Shown here: piece by piece, positions 25,700-34,075 of the stretch
Layout of the letters: every line of letters starts with the position of its first letter
How positions within the stretch are numbered: position 1 is the stretch's first letter
Assembly (NCBI GenBank): GCA_964235495.1
Contig: CAXSAX010000017.1
Span: 1-64,000 of the forward strand
Direction: 5' to 3'
DNA: 64,000 nucleotides
From: LMUY01 sp964235495
GTDB taxonomy: Bacteria > Pseudomonadota > Alphaproteobacteria > Acetobacterales > Acetobacteraceae
Position numbers and translations under genes: made by a program
Notes under the pieces: generated by a model
The model's input: the letters and a program-made list of their open reading frames with translations, nothing else
The model's database searches: none
What the model was told of the DNA's origin: nothing

Positions 25700-26796
25700 C
25701 AACGCCGCAGCCCCGCCCCGGCATCCTGCAGGTGTCGCCCTACGTCGGCGGCGAGGCCACGCTGCCTGGGGTCAACCAAGTCATCAAGCTGTCCTCCAAC
25801 GAGGGCGCGTTCGGCCCGCCCCCGGCGGCCGTGCTGGCGGCCCGGCGCGCGGCGGCGGACATGCACCGCTATCCGGACGGCAGCTGCCGCGCGCTGCGGC
25901 AGGCGATCGGCGACCAGTGGGGGCTGGACCCGGCGCGCATCGTGTGCGGCGCCGGGTCGGACGAGCTGCTGGCGCTGCTGATCCAGGCCTATGCCGGGCC
26001 GGGCGCCGAGATCGTGATGAGCGCGCATGGCTTCTCCATGTACGACATCGCCGGCACGGCGTCGGGCGCCCGGGTGGTCAAGGCGCCGGAGCGGCGGCTG
26101 ACGGCGGACGTGGACGCCCTGCTCGCCGCCGTGGGCCCGGCCACCCGCCTGGTCATGCTGGCCAATCCCAACAACCCGACCGGCACGGTGCTGCCGCACT
26201 CCGAGATGGCGCGGCTGCGGGCCGGGCTGCCGCCAGACGTGCTGCTGCTGATCGACGCCGCCTATTGCGAGTACGTGGACCGGGCGGACTACGACGCGGG
26301 TGCGGCGCTGGTGGAAGCCGGGGACAACACGGTGATGACCCGCACCTTCAGCAAGATCTACGGCATGGGCGGGCTACGGCTCGGCTGGTGCTACGGCCCC
26401 CCCGCCGTCATCGACGTGTTGAACCGGCTGCGCGGGCCGTTCAACGTCTCCGTGCCGGCGCAGGAGGCGGGCATCGCCGCGCTGGCGGAGCCGCACTGGG
26501 TCGAGGCCGGGCTCCGCCACAACGCCAGGCAGCGCGCCCGGCTGACGCAGGCGCTGGAGGGCCTGGGCCTGCAGGTGGGGCCGAGCGAGTGCAACTTTGT
26601 GCTGGCCGATTTCGGCACGGCGGCGGCGGCGGATGCGGCGGACCAGGCGCTGCGCCGCCGCGGCATCCTGGTCCGCGCCATGCGCAGCTACGGCCTGCCG
26701 CACTGCCTGCGCATCACCGTCGGCACCGCCGCGGAGTGCGACCTGGTGACGGAGGCGCTGGCGGAGCATGCCGCGCGGCAGCCCGCCCATGCCTGA
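25696..26796 (+). CDS. hisC: Histidinol-phosphate aminotransferase (aromatic-type)
   Basis: This 366-residue PLP enzyme of fold type I has IKLSSNEGAFGPP, MHRYPDGSCRALRQAI, NPNNPTGTVL and the PLP lysine in TFSKIYGMGGLRLGW. In the aromatic operon it most likely serves both histidinol phosphate and the prephenate or phenylpyruvate transamination of Phe/Tyr synthesis, as HisC2-type proteins do. A strong AAGGAGA precedes the ATG. It overlaps tyrA by eight bases. Confidence 0.92.
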   Translation: MTTPQPRPGILQVSPYVGGEATLPGVNQVIKLSSNEGAFGPPPAAVLAARRAAADMHRYPDGSCRALRQAIGDQWGLDPARIVCGAGSDELLALLIQAYAGPGAEIVMSAHGFSMYDIAGTASGARVVKAPERRLTADVDALLAAVGPATRLVMLANPNNPTGTVLPHSEMARLRAGLPPDVLLLIDAAYCEYVDRADYDAGAALVEAGDNTVMTRTFSKIYGMGGLRLGWCYGPPAVIDVLNRLRGPFNVSVPAQEAGIAALAEPHWVEAGLRHNARQRARLTQALEGLGLQVGPSECNFVLADFGTAAAADAADQALRRRGILVRAMRSYGLPHCLRITVGTAAECDLVTEALAEHAARQPAHA

Positions 26797-27700
26797 ACCG
26801 GGGCCTGAACCGGGGCCTGAGCCGGTGTTCCGCCGCCTTGCGGTGGTGGGGATGGGGCTGATCGGCAGCTCCGTCGCCCGCGGCTGCCGGGCGCGGCCGG
26901 GGCTGGTGGGCGAGCTGGTCGCCACCGACGCCAGCGCCGCCGTGCTGGCGCGGGTGGCGGAGCTGGGCCTCGCCGACGCCGTGGAGCCGGAGCTGGCGCA
27001 GGCCGTGGCGGGGGCGGACGGCGTCATGCTCTGCGCCCCCGTCGGCACGTTCGCGGCGCTGGCCGCCGCCATGGCGCCGCACCTGGCGCCGGGCACCGTC
27101 GTGACGGACGCCGGGTCCACCAAGCAGTCGGTGATCCGGGACTTGGCGGCGGCGCTGCCCGCGGGCGTGCACCTGGTCCCGGCGCATCCGATGGCGGGCA
27201 CCGAGCATTCCGGGCCGGATGCCGGGTTCGCGGCCCTGTTCCAGGACCGCTGGTGCCTCATCACCCCGCCGGCCGGCACTGACCCGGCGGCGGTGGAGCG
27301 GGTGGCGGCGCTGTGGCGCGGCCTGGGCTCCACCATCGAGGTCATGGACGCGGCGCACCATGACCGCGTGGTCGCCATCGTCAGCCACCTGCCCCACTTG
27401 ATTGCCTTCACCATTTGCGGCACCGCGGACGACCTGGCGGACGAGAGCCGGCAGCAGGTGATGCGCTTCGCCGCCGCCGGGTTCCGCGACTTCACCCGCA
27501 TCGCCGCGTCCGACCCGGTGATGTGGCGGGACGTGTTCCTGAACAACCGCGAGGCGCTGCTGGAGATGCTGGCGCGCTTCACGGAGGACGCGCAGGCGAT
27601 GGCGCGGGCGGTGCGGTGGGGCGACGGCGGCTACATCGAGGACAAGATCGAGCGCGGCCGGGCGATCCGGCGCAGCCTGATCGAGCTGCACCAAGAGTAG
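26789..27700 (+). CDS. tyrA: Prephenate (cyclohexadienyl) dehydrogenase
   Basis: This 303-residue enzyme oxidatively decarboxylates prephenate or arogenate for tyrosine. It has the Rossmann motif VVGMGLIGSSVAR, DAGSTKQSV, the catalytic HPMAGTEHSG, and the helical dimer domain with ASHDR-like AAHHDRVVAIVSHLPH. The N terminus carries a short Pro-Glu-Gly-Pro repeat (PEPGPEPGPEPV). The start overlaps hisC by eight bases. A multi-hairpin repeat follows the stop. Confidence 0.92.
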   Translation: MPEPGPEPGPEPVFRRLAVVGMGLIGSSVARGCRARPGLVGELVATDASAAVLARVAELGLADAVEPELAQAVAGADGVMLCAPVGTFAALAAAMAPHLAPGTVVTDAGSTKQSVIRDLAAALPAGVHLVPAHPMAGTEHSGPDAGFAALFQDRWCLITPPAGTDPAAVERVAALWRGLGSTIEVMDAAHHDRVVAIVSHLPHLIAFTICGTADDLADESRQQVMRFAAAGFRDFTRIAASDPVMWRDVFLNNREALLEMLARFTEDAQAMARAVRWGDGGYIEDKIERGRAIRRSLIELHQE

Positions 27701-27821
27701 CAAGGTCGGGGCGTTGCCCCGAACCCCACCAGAGGACAGCGTCCTCTGGACGCCTGTTTATAAGCAACAGGGGTCAAGGGGACTTCGTCCCCTTGCGGGT
27801 GCAGGGCGAAGCCTTGCGGGA
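27701..27821. repeat. Multi-hairpin intergenic repeat, copy 2, between convergent genes
   Basis: It has the same order of palindromes as copy 1: TCGGGGC-gtt-GCCCCGA (27706-27722), CCAGAGGAC-agc-GTCCTCTGG (27729-27749), CAAGGGGAC-ttc-GTCCCCTTG (27775-27795), and GCAGGGC-gaa-GCCTTGC (27801-27817, one mismatch). Loop bases differ from copy 1 while stems are kept, showing compensated or selected structure. It sits between tyrA (plus) and the hydrolase gene (minus). Confidence 0.85.
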
Positions 27822-28643
27822 CTAACGGTTGATGAAGGCGAGCAGGTCCACGTTCAGCTTGTCCTTGGACACGAAGAACGTCGCGTGCGGGGCGTCGTCG
27901 TATTCCAGCAGCGTCGCGCCGGGGATCATCTTTGCCGCTTCGCGGCCGGAGATGGCGATCGGCACCGTCGCGTCCGCCGTGCCGTGGATCACCAGCGTCG
28001 GCATGGTGAACGCCTTCATGTCGCTGCGGAAATCGGTGGCGGAGAAGGCGCGCACGCAATCCATGGTGGCCTTAGGCGAGCCAGTCAGCGCCATGCCCAT
28101 CGACCATTGCAGGATCTCGCTGGTGACGGTGAAGTTCAGCAGGCCGGCGCCGAAGAACTGCTTGCCGAAGGTCGCCAGGAAGTGCGGCCGGTCCGTGGCC
28201 AAACCGTCCAGCATCTGGTCGAAGATGCCTTGGTCCGCGCCGTCTGGATGGTCGGCGGTCTTGAGCAGGAAGGGGGTGACGGCCGAGAGCAGCACGGCCC
28301 TGGCCACGCGCTGCGCCCCGTGGCGGGACAGATAGCGCGCCACCTCGCCGCCGCCCATGGAGAAGCCGACCAGGGTGGCGCCTTGCAGGTCCAGCGCCTC
28401 CATCAGGCTGTTCAGGTCACCGGCCAGCGTGTCGTAGTCGTAGCCGCTCCAGGGCTGGCCGGACTTGCCGAAGCCGCGCCGGTCATAGGCGATGACGCGC
28501 AAGCCGTTGGCCGCCAGCACCGGCGCTTGGTACTCCCACATCTGGGAATTGAGCGGCCAGCCGTGGATCAACACGACCGGCTTGCCGCTGCCCCAGTCGT
28601 TGTAGAAAAGCTCGGTGCCGTCGGTGGCTGTGACGAAGGGCAT
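27822..28643 (-). CDS. Alpha/beta hydrolase, cofactor-free haloperoxidase/esterase type
   Basis: This 273-residue enzyme shows the oxyanion-hole VLIHGWPLNSQMW, the nucleophile elbow LVGFSMGGGEVARY, a catalytic Asp in HGTADATVPI and a C-terminal His in APHATFFVSK. This matches the perhydrolase/cofactor-free haloperoxidase group, which hydrolyses esters and can form peracids. GGGAGGCGTC precedes the ATG. The natural substrate is unknown, and the gene is not obviously tied to its neighbours. Confidence 0.88.
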   Translation of the reverse strand: MPFVTATDGTELFYNDWGSGKPVVLIHGWPLNSQMWEYQAPVLAANGLRVIAYDRRGFGKSGQPWSGYDYDTLAGDLNSLMEALDLQGATLVGFSMGGGEVARYLSRHGAQRVARAVLLSAVTPFLLKTADHPDGADQGIFDQMLDGLATDRPHFLATFGKQFFGAGLLNFTVTSEILQWSMGMALTGSPKATMDCVRAFSATDFRSDMKAFTMPTLVIHGTADATVPIAISGREAAKMIPGATLLEYDDAPHATFFVSKDKLNVDLLAFINR

Positions 28644-28707
28644 GACGCCTCCCAGTTCGTTCCCAACTCGCCTAACGGAGGCTGTCCGGCAAGGTTTCAG
28701 AGGCGGC

Positions 28708-29283
28708 TCACATGCGCGGGAACATGGCCGCCTCTACCAGGCCGCAGACGATATGGGCGGCGGTGATGTGGATTTGCTGGATGATCGTGTTCTTGGCCGA
28801 CGGCGCTTCCAGCAGGTGATGGCAGGCTTCCCGCATCGGGCCGCCCTTGTTGCCGGCGAAGCCCAGGCAGGTCATGCCCTTGGCCCGCGCCGCGGCGAAG
28901 GCGAGCAGCACGTTGGGCGAGCTGCCGCCCGTGCTGATGCCGAGCAGCACGTCGCCCACCTGGCCCAGCGCCAGCACCTGGCGCTCGAAGATGTGCTGGA
29001 AGCCGTAGTCGTTGGCCACCGCGGTCAGGATGGAGCTGTCGGTGGTCAGCGCCAGGGCGGCGAGCGGGGCGCGGTCGTAGAACAGCCGCGAGACGAACTC
29101 GGCGGCGATGTGCTGCGCGTCCCCGGCGCTGCCGCCGTTGCCGCACACCAGCACCTTGCGCCCATCGCGCAGCGCCGCGGTGATCGCGTCCGCCATGCCG
29201 GCCATGACCTGGCGGTGCTGCGGCTCGGCCTTGAGGGCGGCGAACGAAGCGATGGTCTCGTCCAGGTAGGGATCGATGTTCAT
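28708..29283 (-). CDS. gmhA: Phosphoheptose isomerase (sedoheptulose-7-phosphate isomerase)
   Basis: This 191-residue SIS-domain enzyme starts the ADP-heptose pathway for lipopolysaccharide core. It shows VCGNGGSAGDAQHIAAEF, ALTTDSSILTAVANDYG, GISTGGSSPNVL and the late metal-ligand region QQIHITAAHIVCGLVE. Length and motifs match GmhA closely. GGAGG lies upstream of the ATG. HldD of the same pathway is encoded 12 kb away; the intervening kinase/adenylyltransferase is not in the window. Confidence 0.93.
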   Translation of the reverse strand: MNIDPYLDETIASFAALKAEPQHRQVMAGMADAITAALRDGRKVLVCGNGGSAGDAQHIAAEFVSRLFYDRAPLAALALTTDSSILTAVANDYGFQHIFERQVLALGQVGDVLLGISTGGSSPNVLLAFAAARAKGMTCLGFAGNKGGPMREACHHLLEAPSAKNTIIQQIHITAAHIVCGLVEAAMFPRM

Positions 29284-29308
29284 GGATGTGGCCTCCGAAG
29301 CGGGTTGC

Positions 29309-29713
29309 CTACGCGATGCGGCGCGGCTCTTCCAGGGTCAAGCGCGCGATGGCGCCAGAACGGGTCTCCCCGGCCGACCGGGCCAGCGCGTCCAGGCGTT
29401 TCAGCACCCGGCGGGGCAGCGTGATGTTCACGCGCTCCGTGACGTCATCGAGCAAGGCGGGGTCAAGCGTGACGACGCCGAACGTCCATCCGGCATAGTC
29501 CGGGTTCTGACTAATGGCATCCAGGCGCGTTGGCGGCGGAATGGCTTGCCCGCTGTCCAGGGCGGCATCGACCCAGGCCGCCACGGCTTCCTCGGCGCCG
29601 GCCATGGCTTCGTCCAGCGTGTCTCCAGCTGAGAAGCAGCCTGGCAGGTCCGGAACGATGACTCCGAAGGCCACGGTCGATGAGCCCGGTTCGATTGCGA
29701 TGGGATAGCGCAT
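29309..29713 (-). CDS. hicB: HicB-family antitoxin
   Basis: This 134-residue protein has the partial RNase H-like HicB fold (YPIAIEPGSS, FGVIVPDLPGCFSAGDTLDE) followed by a ribbon-helix-helix-like C terminus (VNITLPRRVLKRLDALARSA) that binds DNA. It neutralises HicA and likely represses its own operon. It lies 68 bases downstream of hicA on the same strand. The pair interrupts the space between gmhA and the His-rich ORF. Confidence 0.88.
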   Translation of the reverse strand: MRYPIAIEPGSSTVAFGVIVPDLPGCFSAGDTLDEAMAGAEEAVAAWVDAALDSGQAIPPPTRLDAISQNPDYAGWTFGVVTLDPALLDDVTERVNITLPRRVLKRLDALARSAGETRSGAIARLTLEEPRRIA

Positions 29714-29781
29714 GCTTTGGTCTGTTCCACCGCTGTGATGTTTCCGCCGAAATGCACGGTAGGATGGCTGTGCCCAGCTTC

Positions 29782-29961
29782 CTAAAATCCAGCTTGCTTG
29801 CGGATCGCTGCGACCAACCCAGTGCCAAGATCTTTCTTTGGGTGCGGCACTACGATGTGATTGGAGCGGCCAGGATGCTTGAACACGTGATGCGAGCCTC
29901 GAATACGATCCAGGACCCGTCCAGACGCCTGTAGTGCCTGAATTATCTTGGCACTGCTCAT
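29782..29961 (-). CDS. hicA: HicA-family mRNA interferase toxin
   Basis: This 59-residue protein has the dsRBD-like HicA fold with the catalytic histidine in IRGSHHVFKHPG and the ending VPHPKKDLGTGLVAAIRKQ. HicA cleaves mRNA when freed from HicB. The ATG at 29961 is preceded by no ribosome site but by a promoter whose -10 box ends six bases upstream, so the mRNA may be leaderless. Confidence 0.88.
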   Translation of the reverse strand: MSSAKIIQALQASGRVLDRIRGSHHVFKHPGRSNHIVVPHPKKDLGTGLVAAIRKQAGF

Positions 29962-29962
29962 C

Positions 29963-29996
29963 GTGCGCACTATACACACGAACTTTTTGGTTTCAA
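29963..29996 (-). promoter_or_regulatory. Probable hicAB promoter with palindromic operator
   Basis: On the minus strand TTGAAA (29996-29991) and TATAGT (29974-29969) are separated by 16 bases, a good sigma-70-type promoter. The perfect palindrome GTGCGCAC (29963-29970) overlaps the -10 end and reaches almost to the hicA start, a plausible HicB operator. The region is clearly AT-richer than its surroundings. Confidence 0.55.
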
Positions 29997-30058
29997 GACA
30001 AATTCGGCCGCGGAGCCTGAGCCCCGCGGCCGACGACGGCGGCTGATTTTGCTTCTTC

Positions 30059-30241
30059 TTACTTCGCCACCGCCCACTCGTGCGCATGCACCAGGCCAGC
30101 GTCGTGGTCGTCGTGCCCCACACGGTTCACCACCATGCCATGCTCATGGCAGCGGTCGGCGTGCGTGCGGCCGGCCATCGCCACCGCGACGGCGCCATGG
30201 CGCTCTGAAGGGTCGGGCCGGTGAGGCGGGGTCTGGGTCAT
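30059..30241 (-). CDS. Small His-rich protein of unknown function
   Basis: This 60-residue ORF has an AGGAGC site ahead of its ATG. Histidines are concentrated in RTHADRCHEHGMVV, RVGHDDHDAGLVHAHEWAV, which suggests metal binding; one cysteine is present. No family was recognised and there is no signal peptide. It is divergent from the ScfR-like regulator and upstream of hicAB. Coding potential is supported by the ribosome site and GC-rich third positions only. Confidence 0.5.
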   Translation of the reverse strand: MTQTPPHRPDPSERHGAVAVAMAGRTHADRCHEHGMVVNRVGHDDHDAGLVHAHEWAVAK

Positions 30242-30307
30242 GGTCAAGCTCCTGGGCCAATCGATGCGTGAAGTCTTGACATAATCTTGGCTTGATGACT
30301 GCCTGGA

Positions 30308-30376
30308 ACTTGTCGCAACGTTGCAATCCTGTCATTTGTTCCCCATGCGAGCCACGCAAACCGTAAAGCCTGTAAA
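30308..30376. promoter_or_regulatory. Putative operator ahead of the ScfR-like regulator
   Basis: The perfect palindrome GCAACGTTGC lies at 30315-30324, and a direct repeat GTAAAG-cct-GTAAAG sits immediately before the GTG start of the regulator. Autoregulation through such sites is usual for RamB/MccR/ScfR proteins, but binding here is inferred. Confidence 0.4.
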
Positions 30377-31774
30377 GTGAGCCGCGCCCTGATCGGCCGC
30401 ACGGTGCGCCGCATCCGGCTGGAGCAGGGCCTGACGCAGCAGGTGCTGGCGGTGCGGCTCGGCATCTCGGCGAGCTACCTGAACCTGATCGAGCACGACC
30501 AGCGCAACGTCACCGCCTCCCTGCTCATCAAGCTGGCCGAAATCCTGCGCATGGACCTGGCCGCCCTGTCCGGCACGTCGGAGCGGCAGCTGGAGGTGGG
30601 GCTGCGCGAGGTGTTCGCCGACCCGATGCTGGCCGCCGAGCCGGTGCCGGACCCGGAGGTGGCCGCGCTGGCCGCCGGCAACCCGAACGCGGCGCGCGCC
30701 ATCCTGGCGCTGTACCGCGCCTGGCGCGTGGCGCGGGAGGATTCGAGCGGCATCGCGCTGCCCTCCGGCCGCCGCCTGCTGCTGCCCAACGAGGAGGCGC
30801 GGGACCTGTTCAACGACCGCGGCAACCACTTCCCCGAGCTGGAGACGGCGGCCGAGGCGCTGGTGGGGCACCTGGGCGCCAGCCCGGCCGAGACCAACCA
30901 CGCCATCGCCGAGCGCCTGCGCCGCCACCACGGCCTGGTGGTGCGGGTCGGCCCGCTGGAGGGCGCGCTGCGCCGCTACGAGCCGGCGGACCGCGTGCTC
31001 ACCCTGTCCGAGCAGCTGCCACGGGAGAGCCGCGGCTTCCACATGGCGTTCCAGATCATGCTGCTGGAAGCGCGCGACGCCGTGGAGGCGGTGCTGGAGA
31101 GCGCCGCGCCCAGCACGGCGGAGGCGGCGCAGCTGATCCGCATCGGCCTGCTGAACTACGCCGCCGGCGCCGTGCTGATGCCGTACGCCGCCTTCGCCAG
31201 CACCGCGCGGGAGCTGCGGCACGACGTGGAGGCGGTGGCGCGGCGCTTCGGCGTGTCGTTCGAGCAGGCGTGCCATCGCCTGTCCTCCTTGCAGCGCCCG
31301 ACCCAGCGCGGCGTCCCGTTCTTCTTCCTGCGCATCGACCCGGCGGGCAACGTCAGCAAGCGGTTCTCCGGCGCCGGCTTCCCGTTCGCGCGGTTCGGCG
31401 GCTCCTGCCCGCGCTGGGTGGTGCACGGCGCGCACGCGACGCCGGGCCTGCTGCAGGTGCAGGTGGCGCAGCTGCCGGACGGCGCCGCCTTCTTATGCTT
31501 CGCCCGCAGCGTGACGGGGGTGGCCAGCGCGTGGGGCGAGCCGCCGCCGGTGCACGTGGTGGCCATGGGATGCGACGTGGCGAACGCGCCGGAGCTGGTC
31601 TATGCCGATCGGCTGGACCTCGCCTCGGCCGCCGTCGGCATCGGACTGTCCTGCCGCCTGTGCGACCGGGCGCATTGCCGCAGCCGGGCGTTTCCGCCGC
31701 TGGAACACCGGCTGGCGCTGGACCCGCACACCGCGAGTGACAGCCCGTACCGCTTCGCGCCGGCGCGGCCATGA
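30377..31774 (+). CDS. ScfR/RamB-type transcriptional regulator (XRE + ImmA/IrrE + DUF2083)
   Basis: This 465-residue protein has an N-terminal XRE helix-turn-helix (LEQGLTQQVLAVRLGISASY, LNLIEHDQRNVT), a central ImmA/IrrE-like domain and the C-terminal short-chain-acyl-CoA regulator domain ending with the Cys motif CRLCDRAHCRSRAFPP. Members such as RamB, MccR and ScfR sense short-chain acyl-CoA and control acetate, glyoxylate or methylcitrate genes. The start is a GTG. No target gene is evident next to it, although the inositol operon follows in the same direction after 196 bases. Confidence 0.88.
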   Translation: MSRALIGRTVRRIRLEQGLTQQVLAVRLGISASYLNLIEHDQRNVTASLLIKLAEILRMDLAALSGTSERQLEVGLREVFADPMLAAEPVPDPEVAALAAGNPNAARAILALYRAWRVAREDSSGIALPSGRRLLLPNEEARDLFNDRGNHFPELETAAEALVGHLGASPAETNHAIAERLRRHHGLVVRVGPLEGALRRYEPADRVLTLSEQLPRESRGFHMAFQIMLLEARDAVEAVLESAAPSTAEAAQLIRIGLLNYAAGAVLMPYAAFASTARELRHDVEAVARRFGVSFEQACHRLSSLQRPTQRGVPFFFLRIDPAGNVSKRFSGAGFPFARFGGSCPRWVVHGAHATPGLLQVQVAQLPDGAAFLCFARSVTGVASAWGEPPPVHVVAMGCDVANAPELVYADRLDLASAAVGIGLSCRLCDRAHCRSRAFPPLEHRLALDPHTASDSPYRFAPARP

Positions 31775-31970
31775 TGGCGTCGTTTCGTTTACTTCGGTTT
31801 TATATCAGTGGTTAAGCCGACGCGCTCACAGCTCTGTGACGCAGATACTGTCACGGCGCCGCAATCCCGCCCCGGTTCCGCGGCTTAACAAGCTCCGGCC
31901 TCCGGCCTATGTCACCCCCATGCCGGCCCGCATTCCTGCATGGCCGGCGAACGCAAGAAGAGAACCCACC

Positions 31971-33176
31971 ATGCCAGATACCGGCCAGGACCCTTCCAGT
32001 ACTGGACGGCACTTAGGTGTGCTCGTCGTAGGACTCGGGGGCGCCGTCGCCAGCACGGCCGCTGCCGGCATCGAGATGTTGCGCGCCGGGTCGAACGACC
32101 TGGCCGGCCTGCCGCTCGCCAACGTGGGCGTGGCCGGGCTCACGCCGTACCGCAACCTGCACTTCGCCGGGTGGGACCTGCACGGCGAGGACCTGGCCGA
32201 GGCGGTCAAGGAGCACCGCGTGCTCGACCGCGACCAGACGGACATGGTCGAGGCACCGCTGTCGCGGATGAAGCCGTGGCCGGCTGTCGGCAGCAAGGAT
32301 TTCTGCAAAAACGTGGACGGCGACAACAAGCTCGTCGGCAGCCACCGCGACGCGGTTGAGCAAATTCGCGCCGACATCTGCAACTACCGCGAGACGTCGG
32401 GCGTGCGCAACGTGGTGATGGTCAATCTCGCCTCCGTCGAGCGCTGGCCGGACCTGACGCTGGAGGTGCTGCAATCCACCGCCGCCTTCGAGCGCGGCCT
32501 GGACGCCGGCGACCCGGCGATCAGCCCTGCCATGCTCTACGCCTACGCCGCCATCGTGGAGGGCGTGCCGTACGGCAACTTCACCCCAAGCCTGGCCGCC
32601 GACATCCCGGCGCTGACCCGGCTGGCGGACGAGCGCCAGGTGCCCGTGGCCGGCAAGGACGGCAAGACCGGGCAGACCTTCATCAAGACGGTGCTGGCCC
32701 CGGCGTTCCGCTCCCGCTCGCTGTACGTGGAAGGCTGGTTCTCGACCAACATCCTCGGCAACCGCGACGGCCTGGCGCTCGACAACCCGGACAGCCTGCG
32801 CTCCAAGCTGAACACCAAGGGCAACGTGCTGGAGGATATCCTGGGCTACCCGGTGGAGGACCACTTGGTGAACATCCAGTACTACAAGCCGCGCGGCGAC
32901 AACAAGGAAGCCTGGGACAACATCGACCTGGTCGGCTTCATGGGCCAGAAGATGCAGATGAAGGTGAACTTCCTCTGCCGCGACAGCATCCTGGCCGCCC
33001 CGCTGGTGATCGAGATCGCCCGCGTGCTGGACCTCGCCAAGCAGCGCGGCAAGGGCGGCATCCAGGAGCAGCTCGGCATCTTCTTCAAGGCGCCGATGAC
33101 CCCGGCCGGACGCCGCGAGGAGCACGCCTTCCCGGTGCAGGAGCGCAACCTGCTGGACTGGCTGGCCGCGGCCTGA
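31971..33176 (+). CDS. Inositol-3-phosphate synthase
   Basis: This 401-residue enzyme isomerises glucose-6-phosphate to inositol phosphate with NAD. Visible family regions are the Rossmann segment VLVVGLGGAVASTAAAGIEM, the catalytic-core run starting GKTGQTFIKTVLAP, GWFSTNILGNRDGLAL and DHLVNIQYYKPRGDNKEAWD. The ATG at 31971 follows AGAAGAGAACCCACC; longer frames lack conservation. It is the first gene of an eight-gene run with overlapping or adjacent starts. Free inositol phosphate would be the acceptor for the GT4 enzyme encoded downstream, as in mycothiol synthesis. Confidence 0.9.
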   Translation: MPDTGQDPSSTGRHLGVLVVGLGGAVASTAAAGIEMLRAGSNDLAGLPLANVGVAGLTPYRNLHFAGWDLHGEDLAEAVKEHRVLDRDQTDMVEAPLSRMKPWPAVGSKDFCKNVDGDNKLVGSHRDAVEQIRADICNYRETSGVRNVVMVNLASVERWPDLTLEVLQSTAAFERGLDAGDPAISPAMLYAYAAIVEGVPYGNFTPSLAADIPALTRLADERQVPVAGKDGKTGQTFIKTVLAPAFRSRSLYVEGWFSTNILGNRDGLALDNPDSLRSKLNTKGNVLEDILGYPVEDHLVNIQYYKPRGDNKEAWDNIDLVGFMGQKMQMKVNFLCRDSILAAPLVIEIARVLDLAKQRGKGGIQEQLGIFFKAPMTPAGRREEHAFPVQERNLLDWLAAA

Positions 33177-34075
33177 TGGATGGCGGCCAACGCAGCGGGG
33201 TGGGTTCGCTCACCCCGCTGGCGGCGGAGCTGGGCGACCTCAAGCGCACCCGGGATGCATCCTCGCCGGACAGCCTGGCGGTGCGCGCGTTCCGCCGGGC
33301 CTGGAGCCGCCTGGCCGCGGGAGAGGATGCCCGGACCGTCGCGCTGTCCACGGCGGCCAATGCGCTGGCCGCGGCGCGGCTCGGCGGCATCGACCGGGCG
33401 GTGCTCGAAGCGGCCGGAACGCCGGACCCTGCCACTATCCTGCGCCGCAGCTTCGACGAGACTGCCGGCCCGGTCGCCCCCGCGCTGCGGGCCGCGCTGC
33501 GCAGCCACCTGGGCGGGCAAGCCAGCCCTGCCGCGGCGCCCGCCTTCGCCGAGGCACTCATCCGCCAGCCCCGCGCCGGCGCCACCTGCCCCGGCAAGCC
33601 GCGCCTGGTGCTGGAGCCGCCGGAGAACCACGGCGATCACTGCCTGGTGGTGGCCGTGCTCGGCGTCGTACTCGCCGGGACTTATGGGGCTGACCCGGCG
33701 GTCGTGTTCGTGGCCGGCATGGCGCACCACCTGCACAACGCCCTGCTGCCCGATAGCGGGTTCGCCGGAGAAATCCTGCTCGGGGACGAGCTGGCCCCGC
33801 TGATGCGCCGCCTGTTCGAGCGCGAGCTGGCGACCCTGGCCCCGCCCGTCGCCGCCACCGTGCGGGCCGCCCTGGCCACCATCGGCGACGCCGCCACGCC
33901 GGAGGGCCGCGCCTTCAACGCCGCCGACGTGATGGACCGGGTGCTGCAGATGCGCCAGTACGACCGGGTGGCGTCGTTCACCACCGCCCAGGCGCTCGAC
34001 GACCTCGAATTGGTCCATGCCGGCCCGTTGCAGGCGTTCCACCAGTCGGTGCTGGCGGAGGCCGGCCTGCCGTGA
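33176..34075 (+). CDS. HD-like domain protein of unknown function
   Basis: This 299-residue protein shows no close family, but ENHGDHCLVVAVLGVVLAG and FVAGMAHHLHNALLPDSG, with a later AADVMDRVLQMRQYDR, follow the H...HD/HH...D spacing of metal-dependent HD phosphohydrolases. Its start shares one base with the stop of the inositol-phosphate synthase gene and its stop shares one with the next gene, so it belongs to the pathway. A phosphatase acting on an inositol-phosphate intermediate is a reasonable guess, not established. Confidence 0.6.
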   Translation: MDGGQRSGVGSLTPLAAELGDLKRTRDASSPDSLAVRAFRRAWSRLAAGEDARTVALSTAANALAAARLGGIDRAVLEAAGTPDPATILRRSFDETAGPVAPALRAALRSHLGGQASPAAAPAFAEALIRQPRAGATCPGKPRLVLEPPENHGDHCLVVAVLGVVLAGTYGADPAVVFVAGMAHHLHNALLPDSGFAGEILLGDELAPLMRRLFERELATLAPPVAATVRAALATIGDAATPEGRAFNAADVMDRVLQMRQYDRVASFTTAQALDDLELVHAGPLQAFHQSVLAEAGLP

